From positions 1 to 34,692 of the forward strand of contig JAQBOU010000035.1 in the NCBI GenBank assembly GCA_028287865.1: DNA of 34,692 nucleotides. The letters are read 5' to 3'. The position numbers and the translations under genes are program-made. The DNA comes from Mucilaginibacter sp. (GTDB lineage Bacteria > Bacteroidota > Bacteroidia > Sphingobacteriales > Sphingobacteriaceae). Under the pieces are notes generated by a model. It was not told the origin of the DNA. It worked only from the letters and a program-made list of their open reading frames with translations, and ran no database searches. Positions within the stretch are counted from its first letter, which is position 1; every line of letters begins with the position of its first letter. Shown here piece by piece: positions 1 to 7,978 of the stretch.

Positions 1-127
1 AACCGGTCATGCCTGTATTAAAACAGATCTCGCCGGTGGTAGTGCCCATTTTTCCGGCTGCCTTGCCATAAAAAACAGTTCCGTCAGCCAGTAATAATAC
101 CGCAGGTAATTTGGTGAAATATGTCAT
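1..127 (-). CDS. carA: Carbamoyl-phosphate synthase small subunit, N-terminal fragment
   Basis: Only the first 42 codons are present; the gene runs off the left edge. The ATG is at 127-125 and the frame stays open to base 1. The peptide begins MTYFTKLPAVLLLADG and includes TGEICFNTGMTG, which matches the start of CarA, the glutaminase subunit that feeds ammonia to CarB for carbamoyl phosphate (arginine and pyrimidine synthesis). The catalytic Cys-His-Glu domain lies outside the window. The gene is divergent from panB, and the 245-bp space between them carries an inverted repeat. The assignment rests on this short but characteristic N-terminus. Confidence 0.85.
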   Translation of the reverse strand, partial: MTYFTKLPAVLLLADGTVFYGKAAGKMGTTTGEICFNTGMTG

Positions 128-246
128 TGATCAAAAAAATTTGAATGGTTAAAAAGCCGGTTTGCCTGGTGCGGCGCTCCGTGAAAATATACTGAAATAT
201 TGAAGTGAGATACTTCCTGATTCACGCGGCAAAGATAGGATTAAAA

Positions 247-354
247 CACGAATTTCACGAATTGAAACAACATGAATTTTAAGAATTATTTTGAATTGAT
301 ACCAACCATCACGCAAACAATTCGTGAAATTCGAAATAATTAGTGAAATTCGTG
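247..354. repeat. Inverted repeat of the AATTCGTGAAATTCG type
   Basis: CGAATTTCACGAATTG (249-264) and CAATTCGTGAAATTCG (318-333) are perfect reverse complements. A third partial copy, TAGTGAAATTCGTG, lies at 341-354. The block fills the carA-panB divergent space and ends about 18 bases before the panB start. A further copy of the motif is found at 6896-6912 upstream of mreB, so this is a dispersed repeat rather than a single operator. Function is unknown. Confidence 0.7.
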
Positions 355-372
355 CGTTCAAAATCATCACCC

Positions 373-1188
373 ATGTCGGTACATAAAGAAGTTAAAAGAA
401 TTACCACCCACATATTGCAGGAAATGAAAAATCGTGGCGAAAAAATAGCCATGCTTACTGCGTATGATTATTCAATGGCCGCCATTGTTGATGAGGCTGG
501 TATGGATATAATTTTAGTTGGCGATTCAGCATCCAACGTGATGGCCGGTCATCAAACAACCTTGCCAATAACGCTTGAACAAATGATCTACCATGCATCT
601 TCAGTAGTACGTGCTGCAAAAAGGGCTTTGGTAGTGGTCGATCTGCCATTTGGCTCGTACCAGGGTAATTCAAAAGAGGCGCTTAATTCGGCTATCCGGA
701 TTATGAAGGAGGCGGGCGCGCATTGTATAAAAATGGAAGGCGGCGTGGAGATTGCCGAATCGATAAGCCGGATACTTACGGCAGGTATCCCGGTTATGGG
801 GCACCTGGGATTAACCCCGCAATCTATTTATAAATTCGGGACTTACACGGTTAGGGCAAAACAGGAGGCCGAAGCACAAAAATTAAGGGAGGATGCTTTA
901 AAGCTCCAGGAATTAGGCTGCTTTGCCGTAGTGCTCGAAAAAATTCCTGCCGTACTCGCCAAAGAAGTAAGTGAGAGTTTAAGCATACCAACTATAGGCA
1001 TTGGCGCCGGCCGTTATTGCGATGGGCAGGTTTTGGTGATCCACGATATGCTGGGTATAAATAAGGAGTTTAAACCGAGATTTTTGCGCCAGTATGCAAA
1101 CCTTAACGAGGTAATGCACGATGCTATTAAAAATTATGTGGGAGATGTGAAGTCAAAAAGCTTCCCTAACGAGAAAGAGGAATATTGA
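373..1188 (+). CDS. panB: 3-methyl-2-oxobutanoate hydroxymethyltransferase (PanB)
   Basis: PanB transfers a hydroxymethyl group from methylene-tetrahydrofolate to 3-methyl-2-oxobutanoate, the first committed step of pantothenate synthesis in the cytosol. The 271-residue length is normal. Visible motifs are MLTAYDYS near residue 27, the Mg-binding aspartates D51 ([12 protein letters not shown]) and D90 ([10 protein letters not shown]), the K120-x-E122 pair (IKMEGG), GHLGLTPQS at 143-151, and E189 in VLEKIP, which matches the catalytic glutamate. ATG 373 ([13 protein letters not shown]) is chosen because family members start this way. An in-frame ATG ten codons upstream at 343 would put repeat-derived sequence into the protein. 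The ending FPNEKEEY is also typical of the family in this phylum. Confidence 0.95.
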   Translation: MSVHKEVKRITTHILQEMKNRGEKIAMLTAYDYSMAAIVDEAGMDIILVGDSASNVMAGHQTTLPITLEQMIYHASSVVRAAKRALVVVDLPFGSYQGNSKEALNSAIRIMKEAGAHCIKMEGGVEIAESISRILTAGIPVMGHLGLTPQSIYKFGTYTVRAKQEAEAQKLREDALKLQELGCFAVVLEKIPAVLAKEVSESLSIPTIGIGAGRYCDGQVLVIHDMLGINKEFKPRFLRQYANLNEVMHDAIKNYVGDVKSKSFPNEKEEY

Positions 1189-1197
1189 TAGTCTTTA

Positions 1198-1283
1198 GTC
1201 CATAGTCCATGGTGTGGAGAGAAATGACTATGGAGGATATGCCCATGAAGCTGACTATGGTCTATGGACCATTGACTATGGAC
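1198..1283. repeat. Inverted repeat of CCATAGTCCATGG / GACTATGG units
   Basis: GTCCATAGTCCATGG (1198-1212) pairs with CCATTGACTATGGAC (1269-1283) with one mismatch in 15. Extra GACTATGG copies occur at 1226-1233 and 1253-1260. The block fills most of the space between panB and the pseudouridine synthase gene and can fold into a long hairpin. It resembles a short dispersed intergenic repeat; no open frame of interest is present. Confidence 0.65.
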
Positions 1284-1329
1284 AAGCTTGAAGCTATCGA
1301 CATCGTCTATGCACAAAAAACAATAAACA

Positions 1330-2052
1330 ATGGCCAGGCCCGAATTTAACTATATAAGTCACGATATTATTGATAAAGATGTATTGTATGAGGATAATCA
1401 CCTGATAGCAATAAACAAACGTGCAGGGGATATTGTGCAGGTGGATGATACCGGGGACGAGTCGCTGGATGATAAGGTAAAGAAGTATATCGCTCAAAAA
1501 TATAATAAGCCCAATGGTGCTTTTTTGGGTGTAGTGCACCGGCTGGACCGGCCGGTTAGCGGCGTTATCCTTTTTGCCAAAACCAGTAAAGCGCTGGAGC
1601 GAATAAACAACATGTTTAAAGGTCGCGAAATGCATAAAACCTATTATGCCGTGGTGCGTAACCGCCCGCAGCCCGAGGCCGGTAATTTGGTTCACTGGCT
1701 GGTGAAAAATCCGCAAAAAAACGTCACCAAAGCGCACGATCATGAGGTGACCGGAAGCCAGCGGGCCGAATTAAACTATAAGCTGGTTGGCCAGCTCAAT
1801 GGTTATTATTTGATCGAGGTTGATCCTATTACCGGAAGGCCTCACCAGATACGGGTTCAATTAGCAACTTTAGGCTGCCCCATTGTCGGTGATAACAAAT
1901 ACGGCTACCCACGTGGCAGCCTGCGTAAAAGCATTAGTCTGCATGCCCGTAAACTACAGTTTATCCACCCCATAAAAAAAGAGCCCGTATTGATTATTGC
2001 CCCGGTGCCAAAAGACGGCTTTTGGGAAAAGTTTGAAGGAATGATGGGTTAG
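1330..2052 (+). CDS. RluA-family pseudouridine synthase
   Basis: The protein converts specific uridines in rRNA or tRNA to pseudouridine. Of its 240 residues, the RluA catalytic motif HRLDRPVSG lies at 70-78 with D73 as the expected nucleophile. Later motifs are KTYYAVV near 123 and GRPHQIRVQL, which binds the substrate loop. It has no N-terminal S4 RNA-binding domain: the fold starts directly at DVLYEDNHLIAINK. It is therefore closer to RluA or TruC than to RluC/RluD, and the modified site cannot be assigned from sequence. It follows panB after a repeat-filled gap and converges with the dlgD-like gene downstream. Confidence 0.92.
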   Translation: MARPEFNYISHDIIDKDVLYEDNHLIAINKRAGDIVQVDDTGDESLDDKVKKYIAQKYNKPNGAFLGVVHRLDRPVSGVILFAKTSKALERINNMFKGREMHKTYYAVVRNRPQPEAGNLVHWLVKNPQKNVTKAHDHEVTGSQRAELNYKLVGQLNGYYLIEVDPITGRPHQIRVQLATLGCPIVGDNKYGYPRGSLRKSISLHARKLQFIHPIKKEPVLIIAPVPKDGFWEKFEGMMG

Positions 2053-2094
2053 AAGTGCAGATATTTTATAAAGCACATGTCATTTCGAACGATA

Positions 2095-2154
2095 GAGAGA
2101 AAACTTATATGACCTTGCTACTCCGTTTTGCCTGTTTTATAAGATTTTCTCCTC
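2095..2154. repeat. Imperfect hairpin between convergent genes
   Basis: Bases 2095-2108 (GAGAGAAAACTTAT) pair imperfectly with 2139-2154 (ATAAGATTTTCTCCTC). Just before it is CATTTCGAACGATAGAGAG, a phrase resembling short dispersed repeats common in genomes of this phylum (recalled, not searched). It sits between two convergent stop codons and could terminate transcription, but it has no clean poly-T tail. Confidence 0.4.
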
Positions 2155-2178
2155 GTCCTCATAACATGAAGGGGCGAA

Positions 2179-3168
2179 TCACAACCCCAGCACTTTCTTC
2201 CAAATTTCTTCATCCACATAAACACCTTCTTTTAAGCTTTTCTCCCTTGTTTTTAAGGAGTTTTCGCCGGGGTAGTTGATTGGCCGGCCAGCATGTTCAT
2301 GTTCGCTGGTTTTTGTATAGTTAATGATCTCTTCAATTAAATGCGCTGTATGCGCGTCATTTTGTGGCTTTATGCAGATAAAAACCTGTGATACGCCCGA
2401 TTCTTTTTCACTTTGGGTGATCTTTGCGGTAGAGTTGCCCTGGCTTAATACCGTAGCCAGCAGATCGAGCACTAAGGACAGGCCCGAACCCTTCCAAAAA
2501 CCGATGGGCAGCAACCTTTTTGATTCCAGTATTTCTGCGGCATCGGTACTTAAATTACCCTGCTCATCATAGCCGCCGGGTAGGGGTAACGCTTCATTTT
2601 TTGATTTGTATTGATTCAGCTTGCCTACTGAATATTGCGAAATGGCCATGTCCAGCACAATAGGTCCGTCTTTCCTGGGTACGGCTATAACCAACGGATT
2701 GTTGCCTAAACGTGGCGACAGGCCGCCCCATGGCGGCAGATTAGCAATGGTATTGGTGAAGCAAATGCCGATAAAGCCTGCTTCGGCTGCCTGCCAGCCG
2801 TAAGTGCCGGCCCGCATCCAGTGATTAGTATTCTTTAGTGCTACACAGCCTATACCATTTGCTTCGGCAAGCTCCATGGCGCGGCTCATACAAAAGGCGG
2901 CATTTAATATTCCCGGGCCCTGATTGCCATTCCATTGCTCCAATGATCCGAAACCTCCTTCCTTTGTTGGCTCGGCATCAGTTTTTACCAAACCTTCTTT
3001 AACAAATTCAACAAAAACAGGGAAACGGTTTAATCCATGCGTATAAACGCCGTCCCTGCTATTTTCTGCAAAAGTGGTGGCGCAAAGCAAAGCCTTTCCC
3101 TCACTAAAACCAAGAGAAAGCAATACCCGGTAAAATTCTGATCTGAGTTTTTCAAAAGGGACAAGCAT
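2179..3168 (-). CDS. dlgD: 2,3-diketo-L-gulonate reductase (YiaK/DlgD type)
   Basis: The 329-residue protein belongs to the malate/L-lactate dehydrogenase (LDH2) family of NAD(P)H oxidoreductases. It follows the E. coli YiaK (DlgD) layout closely: GVYTHGLNRFP with catalytic H44, NTNHWMRAGTYGWQAAEAG around 110-130, FTNTIANLPPWGG, NNPLVIAVP, and LPIGFWKGSGLSLVLDLLA. YiaK reduces 2,3-diketo-L-gulonate to 3-keto-L-gulonate in L-ascorbate/L-xylose breakdown. None of the other usual pathway genes (transporter, lyxose kinase, epimerases) is in the window, so it stands alone. Its exact substrate is inferred from the close match. The minus-strand ATG at 3168 fits the family N-terminus. Confidence 0.87.
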   Translation of the reverse strand: MLVPFEKLRSEFYRVLLSLGFSEGKALLCATTFAENSRDGVYTHGLNRFPVFVEFVKEGLVKTDAEPTKEGGFGSLEQWNGNQGPGILNAAFCMSRAMELAEANGIGCVALKNTNHWMRAGTYGWQAAEAGFIGICFTNTIANLPPWGGLSPRLGNNPLVIAVPRKDGPIVLDMAISQYSVGKLNQYKSKNEALPLPGGYDEQGNLSTDAAEILESKRLLPIGFWKGSGLSLVLDLLATVLSQGNSTAKITQSEKESGVSQVFICIKPQNDAHTAHLIEEIINYTKTSEHEHAGRPINYPGENSLKTREKSLKEGVYVDEEIWKKVLGL

Positions 3169-3326
3169 GCCGCAAAATTAAAATTAAAAAGCAAGAAAAT
3201 ACTTTCTGTGTTCAATCTACCTGAGTCTCATAAAAAGCTAAAGGCGGTTAAACCTGTTCTTGTAAAAATAATTTCCATTTAAAACAGTTATAATTACTTC
3301 ATATATAAATACTGACGGGGAATTTT

Positions 3327-3334
3327 TACTTTTG
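3327..3334 (+). promoter_or_regulatory. Bacteroidetes-type -7 box
   Basis: TACTTTTG matches the TAnnTTTG -7 element of Bacteroidetes promoters. It lies 12 bases before the ATG of the lipoprotein gene at 3347, so the transcript leader would be very short. No convincing -33 TTG was found at the expected spacing. Confidence 0.5.
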
Positions 3335-3346
3335 CCAATATCATTA

Positions 3347-3862
3347 ATGAAAAATAAACGCCTTTTTTTACTGCTGACGGTTTTAATAATAGCCATAGTT
3401 GTAAACTCATGTAAAAAAAACAGCCAAAGCCCCATACAGCAGCTTTTTACCGGGGGTACATGGCAGCTCGCGTCAGTATTGGCGTTTAATTATACAGGCA
3501 ATACGCAAACATCAACCGATACTTTAAATACGGATACTGCATGCCATGCCACGCAATTTTTTACTTTTTATACAAATAATACCTGTACCTATACTAATTT
3601 TGACTGTATAACGCAAACTCCCGCCAGTGCGGCCTGGTCACTTTCGGCAAATCAGCTTGTATTGTCGGCAAATGTTGTTTGTAAGGACACTACCGCGGCC
3701 GGCAAATCAATGCCCTTTTCAAATGCTGCAATTTTAAACCTTGGACAATTCTCTATGATATTGCAAACCGGCGATATCCAGCCAAATTATTCCTTAACCA
3801 AAAAACGAAGAATAGTGCAATATGGCTTTATCCGCCAAAAACTGGCAAACGGCACCGACTAA
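3347..3862 (+). CDS. Small lipoprotein, possibly lipocalin-like
   Basis: The 171-residue protein starts MKNKRLFLLLTVLIIAIVVNSCKKN, a signal peptide with lipobox VNSC and lipidated C22, so it is a predicted lipoprotein. The mature part has GTWQLASVLAFNY after a short linker, which resembles the first strand of lipocalin-like proteins of this phylum, followed by Thr/Asn-rich strands, four cysteines and a basic tail. An in-frame TTG at 3332 is inside the -7 box, so ATG 3347 is preferred. No function can be assigned. It is flanked by the divergent dlgD-like gene and by purN, and appears to be a single-gene unit. Confidence 0.75.
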   Translation: MKNKRLFLLLTVLIIAIVVNSCKKNSQSPIQQLFTGGTWQLASVLAFNYTGNTQTSTDTLNTDTACHATQFFTFYTNNTCTYTNFDCITQTPASAAWSLSANQLVLSANVVCKDTTAAGKSMPFSNAAILNLGQFSMILQTGDIQPNYSLTKKRRIVQYGFIRQKLANGTD

Positions 3863-4079
3863 AAGTTTTTTAAATCTTTATCAGCGGCAGCAATTCACCT
3901 GAAAATCTTAAATGGCTTCATTTAAAAGCAAACAATTGAGATGAAAACTTTATATTTGAACCGGTTGTAAAAAGCCAGGCGTAGTTTATATCCTTTGAAC
4001 GCGTGCTTCAAAACAAAAGGTATAAATTATTGGTTGAATTAAAATAGCTTAGTTAATATTAAAAAACCATAGAGTTTTA

Positions 4080-4658
4080 ATGAAAAAAAGAATTGCGATT
4101 TTTGCTTCAGGGTCCGGGTCAAATGCACAAAAAATTATGGAGCATTTTAAACGTAGTTCCGAAGCAGAAGTAGTATTGGTACTAACTAATAATCCACAAG
4201 CCTACGTATTACAACGGTCGGATAATTTTGAGATCCCATCGCATATTTTTACCCGCCACGAATTTTATGAAACTGACGACGTGATCAGGCTGTTAAAAAA
4301 CCTCCAGGTAGATCTCATCATACTAGCCGGTTTTTTATGGTTGGTTCCTGTCTCTTTATTAAAAGCATTCCCAAATAAGATCATCAACCTTCATCCTGCA
4401 TTATTGCCAAAACACGGCGGTAAAGGGATGTATGGCGATAATGTGCATAAAGCCGTATTGGCTGGCGGAGATGAAGAATCGGGCATCACCATTCATTTTG
4501 TAAGTGAAAATTTTGATGAAGGTGAAATAATTCATCAGTCAAGGTTTAAAATTGATGCAGGGGATAATCTTGAAGTTATTAAATTTAAAGGCCAGCAACT
4601 GGAACACCAGCATTTCCCCAGGGTGATAGAAAATCTTTTAAAGAAGATGAAAAGTTGA
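4080..4658 (+). CDS. purN: Phosphoribosylglycinamide formyltransferase (PurN)
   Basis: PurN moves a formyl group from 10-formyl-tetrahydrofolate to GAR in purine synthesis. The 192-residue protein has the N-terminal FASGSGSN loop (residues 8-15) that binds the substrate phosphate. It also has INLHPALLPK with catalytic N103 and H105, and FDEGEII with D146, the third catalytic residue. The KHGGKGMYG segment (111-119) matches the flexible loop. It ends 17 bases before the left arm of a repeat unit, and purH, the later pathway step, lies beyond that unit. The original purN-purH neighbourhood may have been split by insertion. Confidence 0.95.
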   Translation: MKKRIAIFASGSGSNAQKIMEHFKRSSEAEVVLVLTNNPQAYVLQRSDNFEIPSHIFTRHEFYETDDVIRLLKNLQVDLIILAGFLWLVPVSLLKAFPNKIINLHPALLPKHGGKGMYGDNVHKAVLAGGDEESGITIHFVSENFDEGEIIHQSRFKIDAGDNLEVIKFKGQQLEHQHFPRVIENLLKKMKS

Positions 4659-4675
4659 GTGTGGAAATTAGTGGA

Positions 4676-5243
4676 GATTAGAGGCTGGAGGTTAGAGATT
4701 GAGCCTTTTTAGCGGAAACCAGGACTTGAAAATTTAATTTAGAGCCTTAAATCGATTTATAACCTTATCAAATTACAAATGGGAGCCTTTACTGATCTGG
4801 AAGTTTGGAGAAAGTCCCGTGTATAGAGAAATACCATTGCTGAATTGTCCAGGTCATTCCTTCCGAAGAAAAATATCGCTTAACAGATCAAATAATCCGT
4901 TCCTCACGGTCAATCGGAAATAACATTGCCGAAGGTCATGGACGGTTTCATTATTTAGATGCATCTAAATTTCTTGTCAACGCCAGAGGGTCGGCTGCTG
5001 AGACAATTGATCATCTTATTATTGCTTTTGATAATGGTTTTATCGACGAATTTTTTTTAGAGAACTTAAGGCATGATTGTGAAGAATGTATGCGAATGAT
5101 AAACGGATACATTTCATACTTACGAAAACAAGCAAACGAATAGCATCTTGTAAATTAGCTTTTTGTATAGCTTGTTTTGCACGTAAAAAATTCAGTTATA
5201 AAAAAAATAAAAAAAACTAACCTCTAACCCCCAACCTCTAATC
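4676..5243 (+). mobile_element. Inverted-repeat cassette with decayed four-helix-bundle gene (copy A)
   Basis: The left arm (4676-4700) and the reverse complement of the right arm (5219-5243) match at 22 of 25 positions; both begin GATTAGAGG. Between them lies a broken S23/IVP-family gene. The left arm starts 17 bases after the purN stop. The right arm is followed by a further CTCTAATC unit and then, within ten bases, the -7 box of purH. A related unit with the same kind of arms and an intact homologous gene lies at 7978-8464. No transposase is present and no target duplication can be defined, so calling it mobile is an inference. Confidence 0.5.
4779..5143 (+). pseudogene. Broken four-helix-bundle protein gene (S23/IVP family)
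   Basis: From ATG 4779 the frame reads MGAFTDLEVWRKSRV and then hits TAG at codon 16 (4824-4826). Reading on, RNTIAELSRSF continues the same protein, a one-base deletion near 4863-4864 shifts the frame, and the rest (EEKYRLTDQIIRSSRSIGNN onward to stop TAG 5141-5143) aligns without gaps to the intact protein at 8070-8447. Long stretches are identical, for example GNNIAEGHGRFHY and NARGSAAETIDHL. It has therefore lost function by at least two lesions but is not very old. The family includes the protein encoded in 23S rRNA intervening sequences. Confidence 0.9.
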
Positions 5244-5252
5244 TCTAATCCC

Positions 5253-5260
5253 TACCTTTG
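5253..5260 (+). promoter_or_regulatory. Putative -7 box of purH
   Basis: TACCTTTG fits TAnnTTTG and lies 21 bases before the chosen purH ATG. The repeat arm of the upstream cassette ends ten bases away, so any -33 element would fall inside repeat sequence; no good TTG is seen there. Confidence 0.5.
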
Positions 5261-5281
5261 CGGCTCAAAATTTTGCTGTCA

Positions 5282-6808
5282 ATGAGCCAATCTGTTCAAA
5301 TTAAAAACGCCCTGATTTCTGTTTATTATAAAGATAACCTTGAGCCAATAATCCATGAGTTAAACCGGCTCGGTGTAAAAATATATTCAACCGGTGGTAC
5401 CGAAACATTTATCCGTAATTTAGGGGTGGATATTATTGCTGTTGAAGACCTTACATCCTATCCATCCATTTTGGGCGGTCGTGTTAAAACGCTGCATCCG
5501 AAAGTGTTTGGAGGGATTTTAGCACGTCGTAATTTTGAGGGCGATGAGCAGCAACTTGCTCAATACGAAATACCGGAGATAGACCTTGTAATTGTTGATC
5601 TTTACCCTTTTGAAGAAACAGTAAGATCGAATGCTGAAGAAGACGACATCATCGAGAAAATTGATATTGGTGGCATTTCGCTTATCCGCGCAGCAGCCAA
5701 GAACTTTAAGGATGTAGTTATTGTCGCATCCAAAAAAGACTATTCAGAACTGGAAGATATCCTGAAGGCACAGAATGGTGAAACTACTATTGAACAGCGC
5801 CGCGCATTTGCACACAAGGCTTTTAATATTTCATCACATTACGATACTGCTATCTTTAAATACTTTAACCAGGAAGAGCCAATGCCGGTTTTTAAAGAAA
5901 GTATCCAAAATAGCCAGGTTTTACGTTATGGCGAAAACCCGCATCAAAAAGGCGTATTCTATGGCGATCTGGGCAGGATGTTTACCAAATTACATGGTAA
6001 AGAACTGTCATATAATAACCTGGTTGATGTTGATGCAGCGGTGGCTTTGATAGACGAATTTACAGATCCTACCATAGCTATTTTAAAACATACCAATGCA
6101 TGCGGCATTGCTTCCCGTAACTTTATAAAAGAAGCCTGGATTGATGCATTAGCTTGCGACCCGGTATCGGCATTTGGTGGTGTTATTATTGCAAATGATG
6201 AAATAAATGCTGAAACCGCAACGGAGATCAGCAAGATATTTTATGAGGTTTTAATAGCCCCGGCTTACACCGATGAAGCTATTGCCATACTAAAAGAGAA
6301 AAAGAACCGTATAATACTCATCCGTCAATTGGTAGAATTGCCTGTTAAACAATTTAAAACATTACTTAACGGCGTTATTGAACAGGATAAGGATTTAGTA
6401 ATAGAAGGGCCGGAGCAAATGACAACTGTTACAAAAAGGCAACCCACCGAACAGGAGCTTAAGGACTTGTTTTTTGCTAATAAAGTGGTGAAGCATACCA
6501 AATCAAACACGGTTGTATTCGCAAAAAACAGCCAGCTGTTGGCAAGTGGAGTTGGGCAAACTTCCAGGGTCGACTCCCTGAGGCAAGCGGTAATTAAAGC
6601 GGAAAGCTTTGGCTTTGATCTGAATGGAGCCGTTATGGCATCGGATGCTTTTTTTCCTTTTCCTGATTGTGTTGAATTGGCAGCGGATGCAGGGGTATTA
6701 GCTGTTTTGCAACCGGGAGGGTCTATAAATGATAAGCTTTCTATTGAAATGTGCGACCAGAAAAATATTTCGATGGTAACAACCGGCGTTCGACATTTTA
6801 AACATTAA
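5282..6808 (+). CDS. purH: Bifunctional AICAR formyltransferase / IMP cyclohydrolase (PurH)
   Basis: PurH carries out the last two steps of IMP synthesis. The 508-residue length is typical of this phylum. The N-terminal MGS-like cyclohydrolase domain shows YSTGGTETFIRNLGV, TSYPSILGGRVKTLHPK and FGGILARR. The formyltransferase domain shows RYGENPHQKG, KHTNACG with K269 and H270 (the catalytic Lys-His pair), DPVSAFGGV and SDAFFPFPD, and ends in TTGVRHFKH. ATG 5282 is chosen over a TTG at 5258 because the latter overlaps the -7 box and the family begins near MSQSVQIKNALISVYYKD. mreB follows 147 bases downstream with its own likely promoter. Confidence 0.96.
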   Translation: MSQSVQIKNALISVYYKDNLEPIIHELNRLGVKIYSTGGTETFIRNLGVDIIAVEDLTSYPSILGGRVKTLHPKVFGGILARRNFEGDEQQLAQYEIPEIDLVIVDLYPFEETVRSNAEEDDIIEKIDIGGISLIRAAAKNFKDVVIVASKKDYSELEDILKAQNGETTIEQRRAFAHKAFNISSHYDTAIFKYFNQEEPMPVFKESIQNSQVLRYGENPHQKGVFYGDLGRMFTKLHGKELSYNNLVDVDAAVALIDEFTDPTIAILKHTNACGIASRNFIKEAWIDALACDPVSAFGGVIIANDEINAETATEISKIFYEVLIAPAYTDEAIAILKEKKNRIILIRQLVELPVKQFKTLLNGVIEQDKDLVIEGPEQMTTVTKRQPTEQELKDLFFANKVVKHTKSNTVVFAKNSQLLASGVGQTSRVDSLRQAVIKAESFGFDLNGAVMASDAFFPFPDCVELAADAGVLAVLQPGGSINDKLSIEMCDQKNISMVTTGVRHFKH

Positions 6809-6895
6809 TATTACAATAAACGTATTAATTAGAAGAATAAAAATGAATGAGCAACAGAAGTAAATAATAATAACTAATTCGTTTTAATTAACTTA

Positions 6896-6912
6896 CATTC
6901 GTGAAATTCGTG
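6896..6912 (+). repeat. Single copy of the ATTCGTGAAATTCGTG repeat
   Basis: CATTCGTGAAATTCGTG repeats the core of the inverted repeat seen at 249-354. It ends 11 bases before the presumed -7 box of mreB. Confidence 0.55.
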
Positions 6913-6923
6913 TACTTATTACT

Positions 6924-6931
6924 TAATTTTG
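6924..6931 (+). promoter_or_regulatory. Putative -7 box of the mre cluster
   Basis: TAATTTTG fits TAnnTTTG and lies 24 bases before the mreB ATG. No clear -33 TTG is visible; the expected position falls in the ATTCGTGAAATTCGTG repeat. Confidence 0.5.
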
Positions 6932-6955
6932 CAGCTACTTTTTAAATAACACTAA

Positions 6956-7978
6956 ATGGGTCTATTTAATTTTTTTACACAAGAAATCGCAATTGATTTA
7001 GGTACCGCAAATACCCTCATAATACATAATGACAAGGTTGTTGTTGATGAGCCATCCATAGTGGCTTTTGACAGGTCGACTAATAAAGTAATTGCCATAG
7101 GCAGGCAGGCTATGCAGATGGAGGGCAAAACCCACGACAACATCCGTACTGTTCGCCCGCTTAAAGATGGTGTTATTGCAGATTTTAATGCAGCAGAACA
7201 TATGATCCGGGGTATGATAAAAATGATCAACCAAGGTAAAGGCTGGTTTTTTCCATCCTTGCGTATGGTGATATGTATCCCTTCAGGAATTACAGAGGTT
7301 GAAAAACGTGCAGTACGTGACTCCGCCGAAATAGCCGGTGCAAAAGAAGTTTATCTGATTCATGAGCCGATGGCCGCAGCTGTAGGTATTGGAATTGATG
7401 TGGAAGAGCCAATGGGCAATATGATCATTGATATTGGCGGTGGTACTACTGAAATTGCCGTTATAGCACTGTCCGGTATTGTTTGTGATCAATCCATCAG
7501 GGTTGCAGGTGACAACTTCGACTCGGATATCGTACAATACATCCGTCGCCAGCATAATATTATGATCGGTGACCGTACTGCCGAAAAAATTAAAATTGAA
7601 GTAGGTGCAGCATTGCCCGAGCTTGCTGATCCCCCTGCCGATTTTGCAGTACAGGGTCGCGATCTGATGACAGGAGTTCCTAAACAGATAATGGTTTCTT
7701 ATTCAGAGATTGCTCATTGTTTGGATAAATCTATCTCGAAGATTGAAGAGGCTATTCTGAAAGCACTTGAAATTACCCCGCCGGAGTTATCGGCAGATAT
7801 TTATCAAACCGGAATATATTTAACAGGAGGCGGTGCTTTGCTGCGCGGTCTGGACAAACGTATTGCGGCAAAAACAAAATTGCCGGTTCACGTAGCTGAA
7901 GATCCCCTGCGTGCAGTAGTACGCGGCACAGGCACCGCGCTTAAAAATATTGGTAATTTTAAATTTTTAATGCAATAG
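6956..7978 (+). CDS. mreB: Rod-shape-determining actin homologue MreB
   Basis: MreB is a membrane-bound actin-like ATPase that organises lateral wall synthesis with MreC, MreD, RodA and PBP2. The 340-residue protein begins MGLFNFFTQEIAIDLGTANT, with a hydrophobic N-terminus and the phosphate-1 loop DLGTANT. It also has TVRPLKDGVIADF, DIGGGTTEIAVIAL (phosphate-2 loop) and LTGGGALLRGLD (adenosine motif). It heads the shape cluster. Its stop codon TAG (7976-7978) overlaps the first base of the left repeat arm of copy B, so that unit abuts the gene directly. Confidence 0.97.
   Translation: MGLFNFFTQEIAIDLGTANTLIIHNDKVVVDEPSIVAFDRSTNKVIAIGRQAMQMEGKTHDNIRTVRPLKDGVIADFNAAEHMIRGMIKMINQGKGWFFPSLRMVICIPSGITEVEKRAVRDSAEIAGAKEVYLIHEPMAAAVGIGIDVEEPMGNMIIDIGGGTTEIAVIALSGIVCDQSIRVAGDNFDSDIVQYIRRQHNIMIGDRTAEKIKIEVGAALPELADPPADFAVQGRDLMTGVPKQIMVSYSEIAHCLDKSISKIEEAILKALEITPPELSADIYQTGIYLTGGGALLRGLDKRIAAKTKLPVHVAEDPLRAVVRGTGTALKNIGNFKFLMQ

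Noticed and set aside
1294..1743. 149-codon minus-strand open frame
   Set aside because: It lies wholly across the RluA-type gene on the other strand, shows no domain, and the RluA reading has its catalytic motif.
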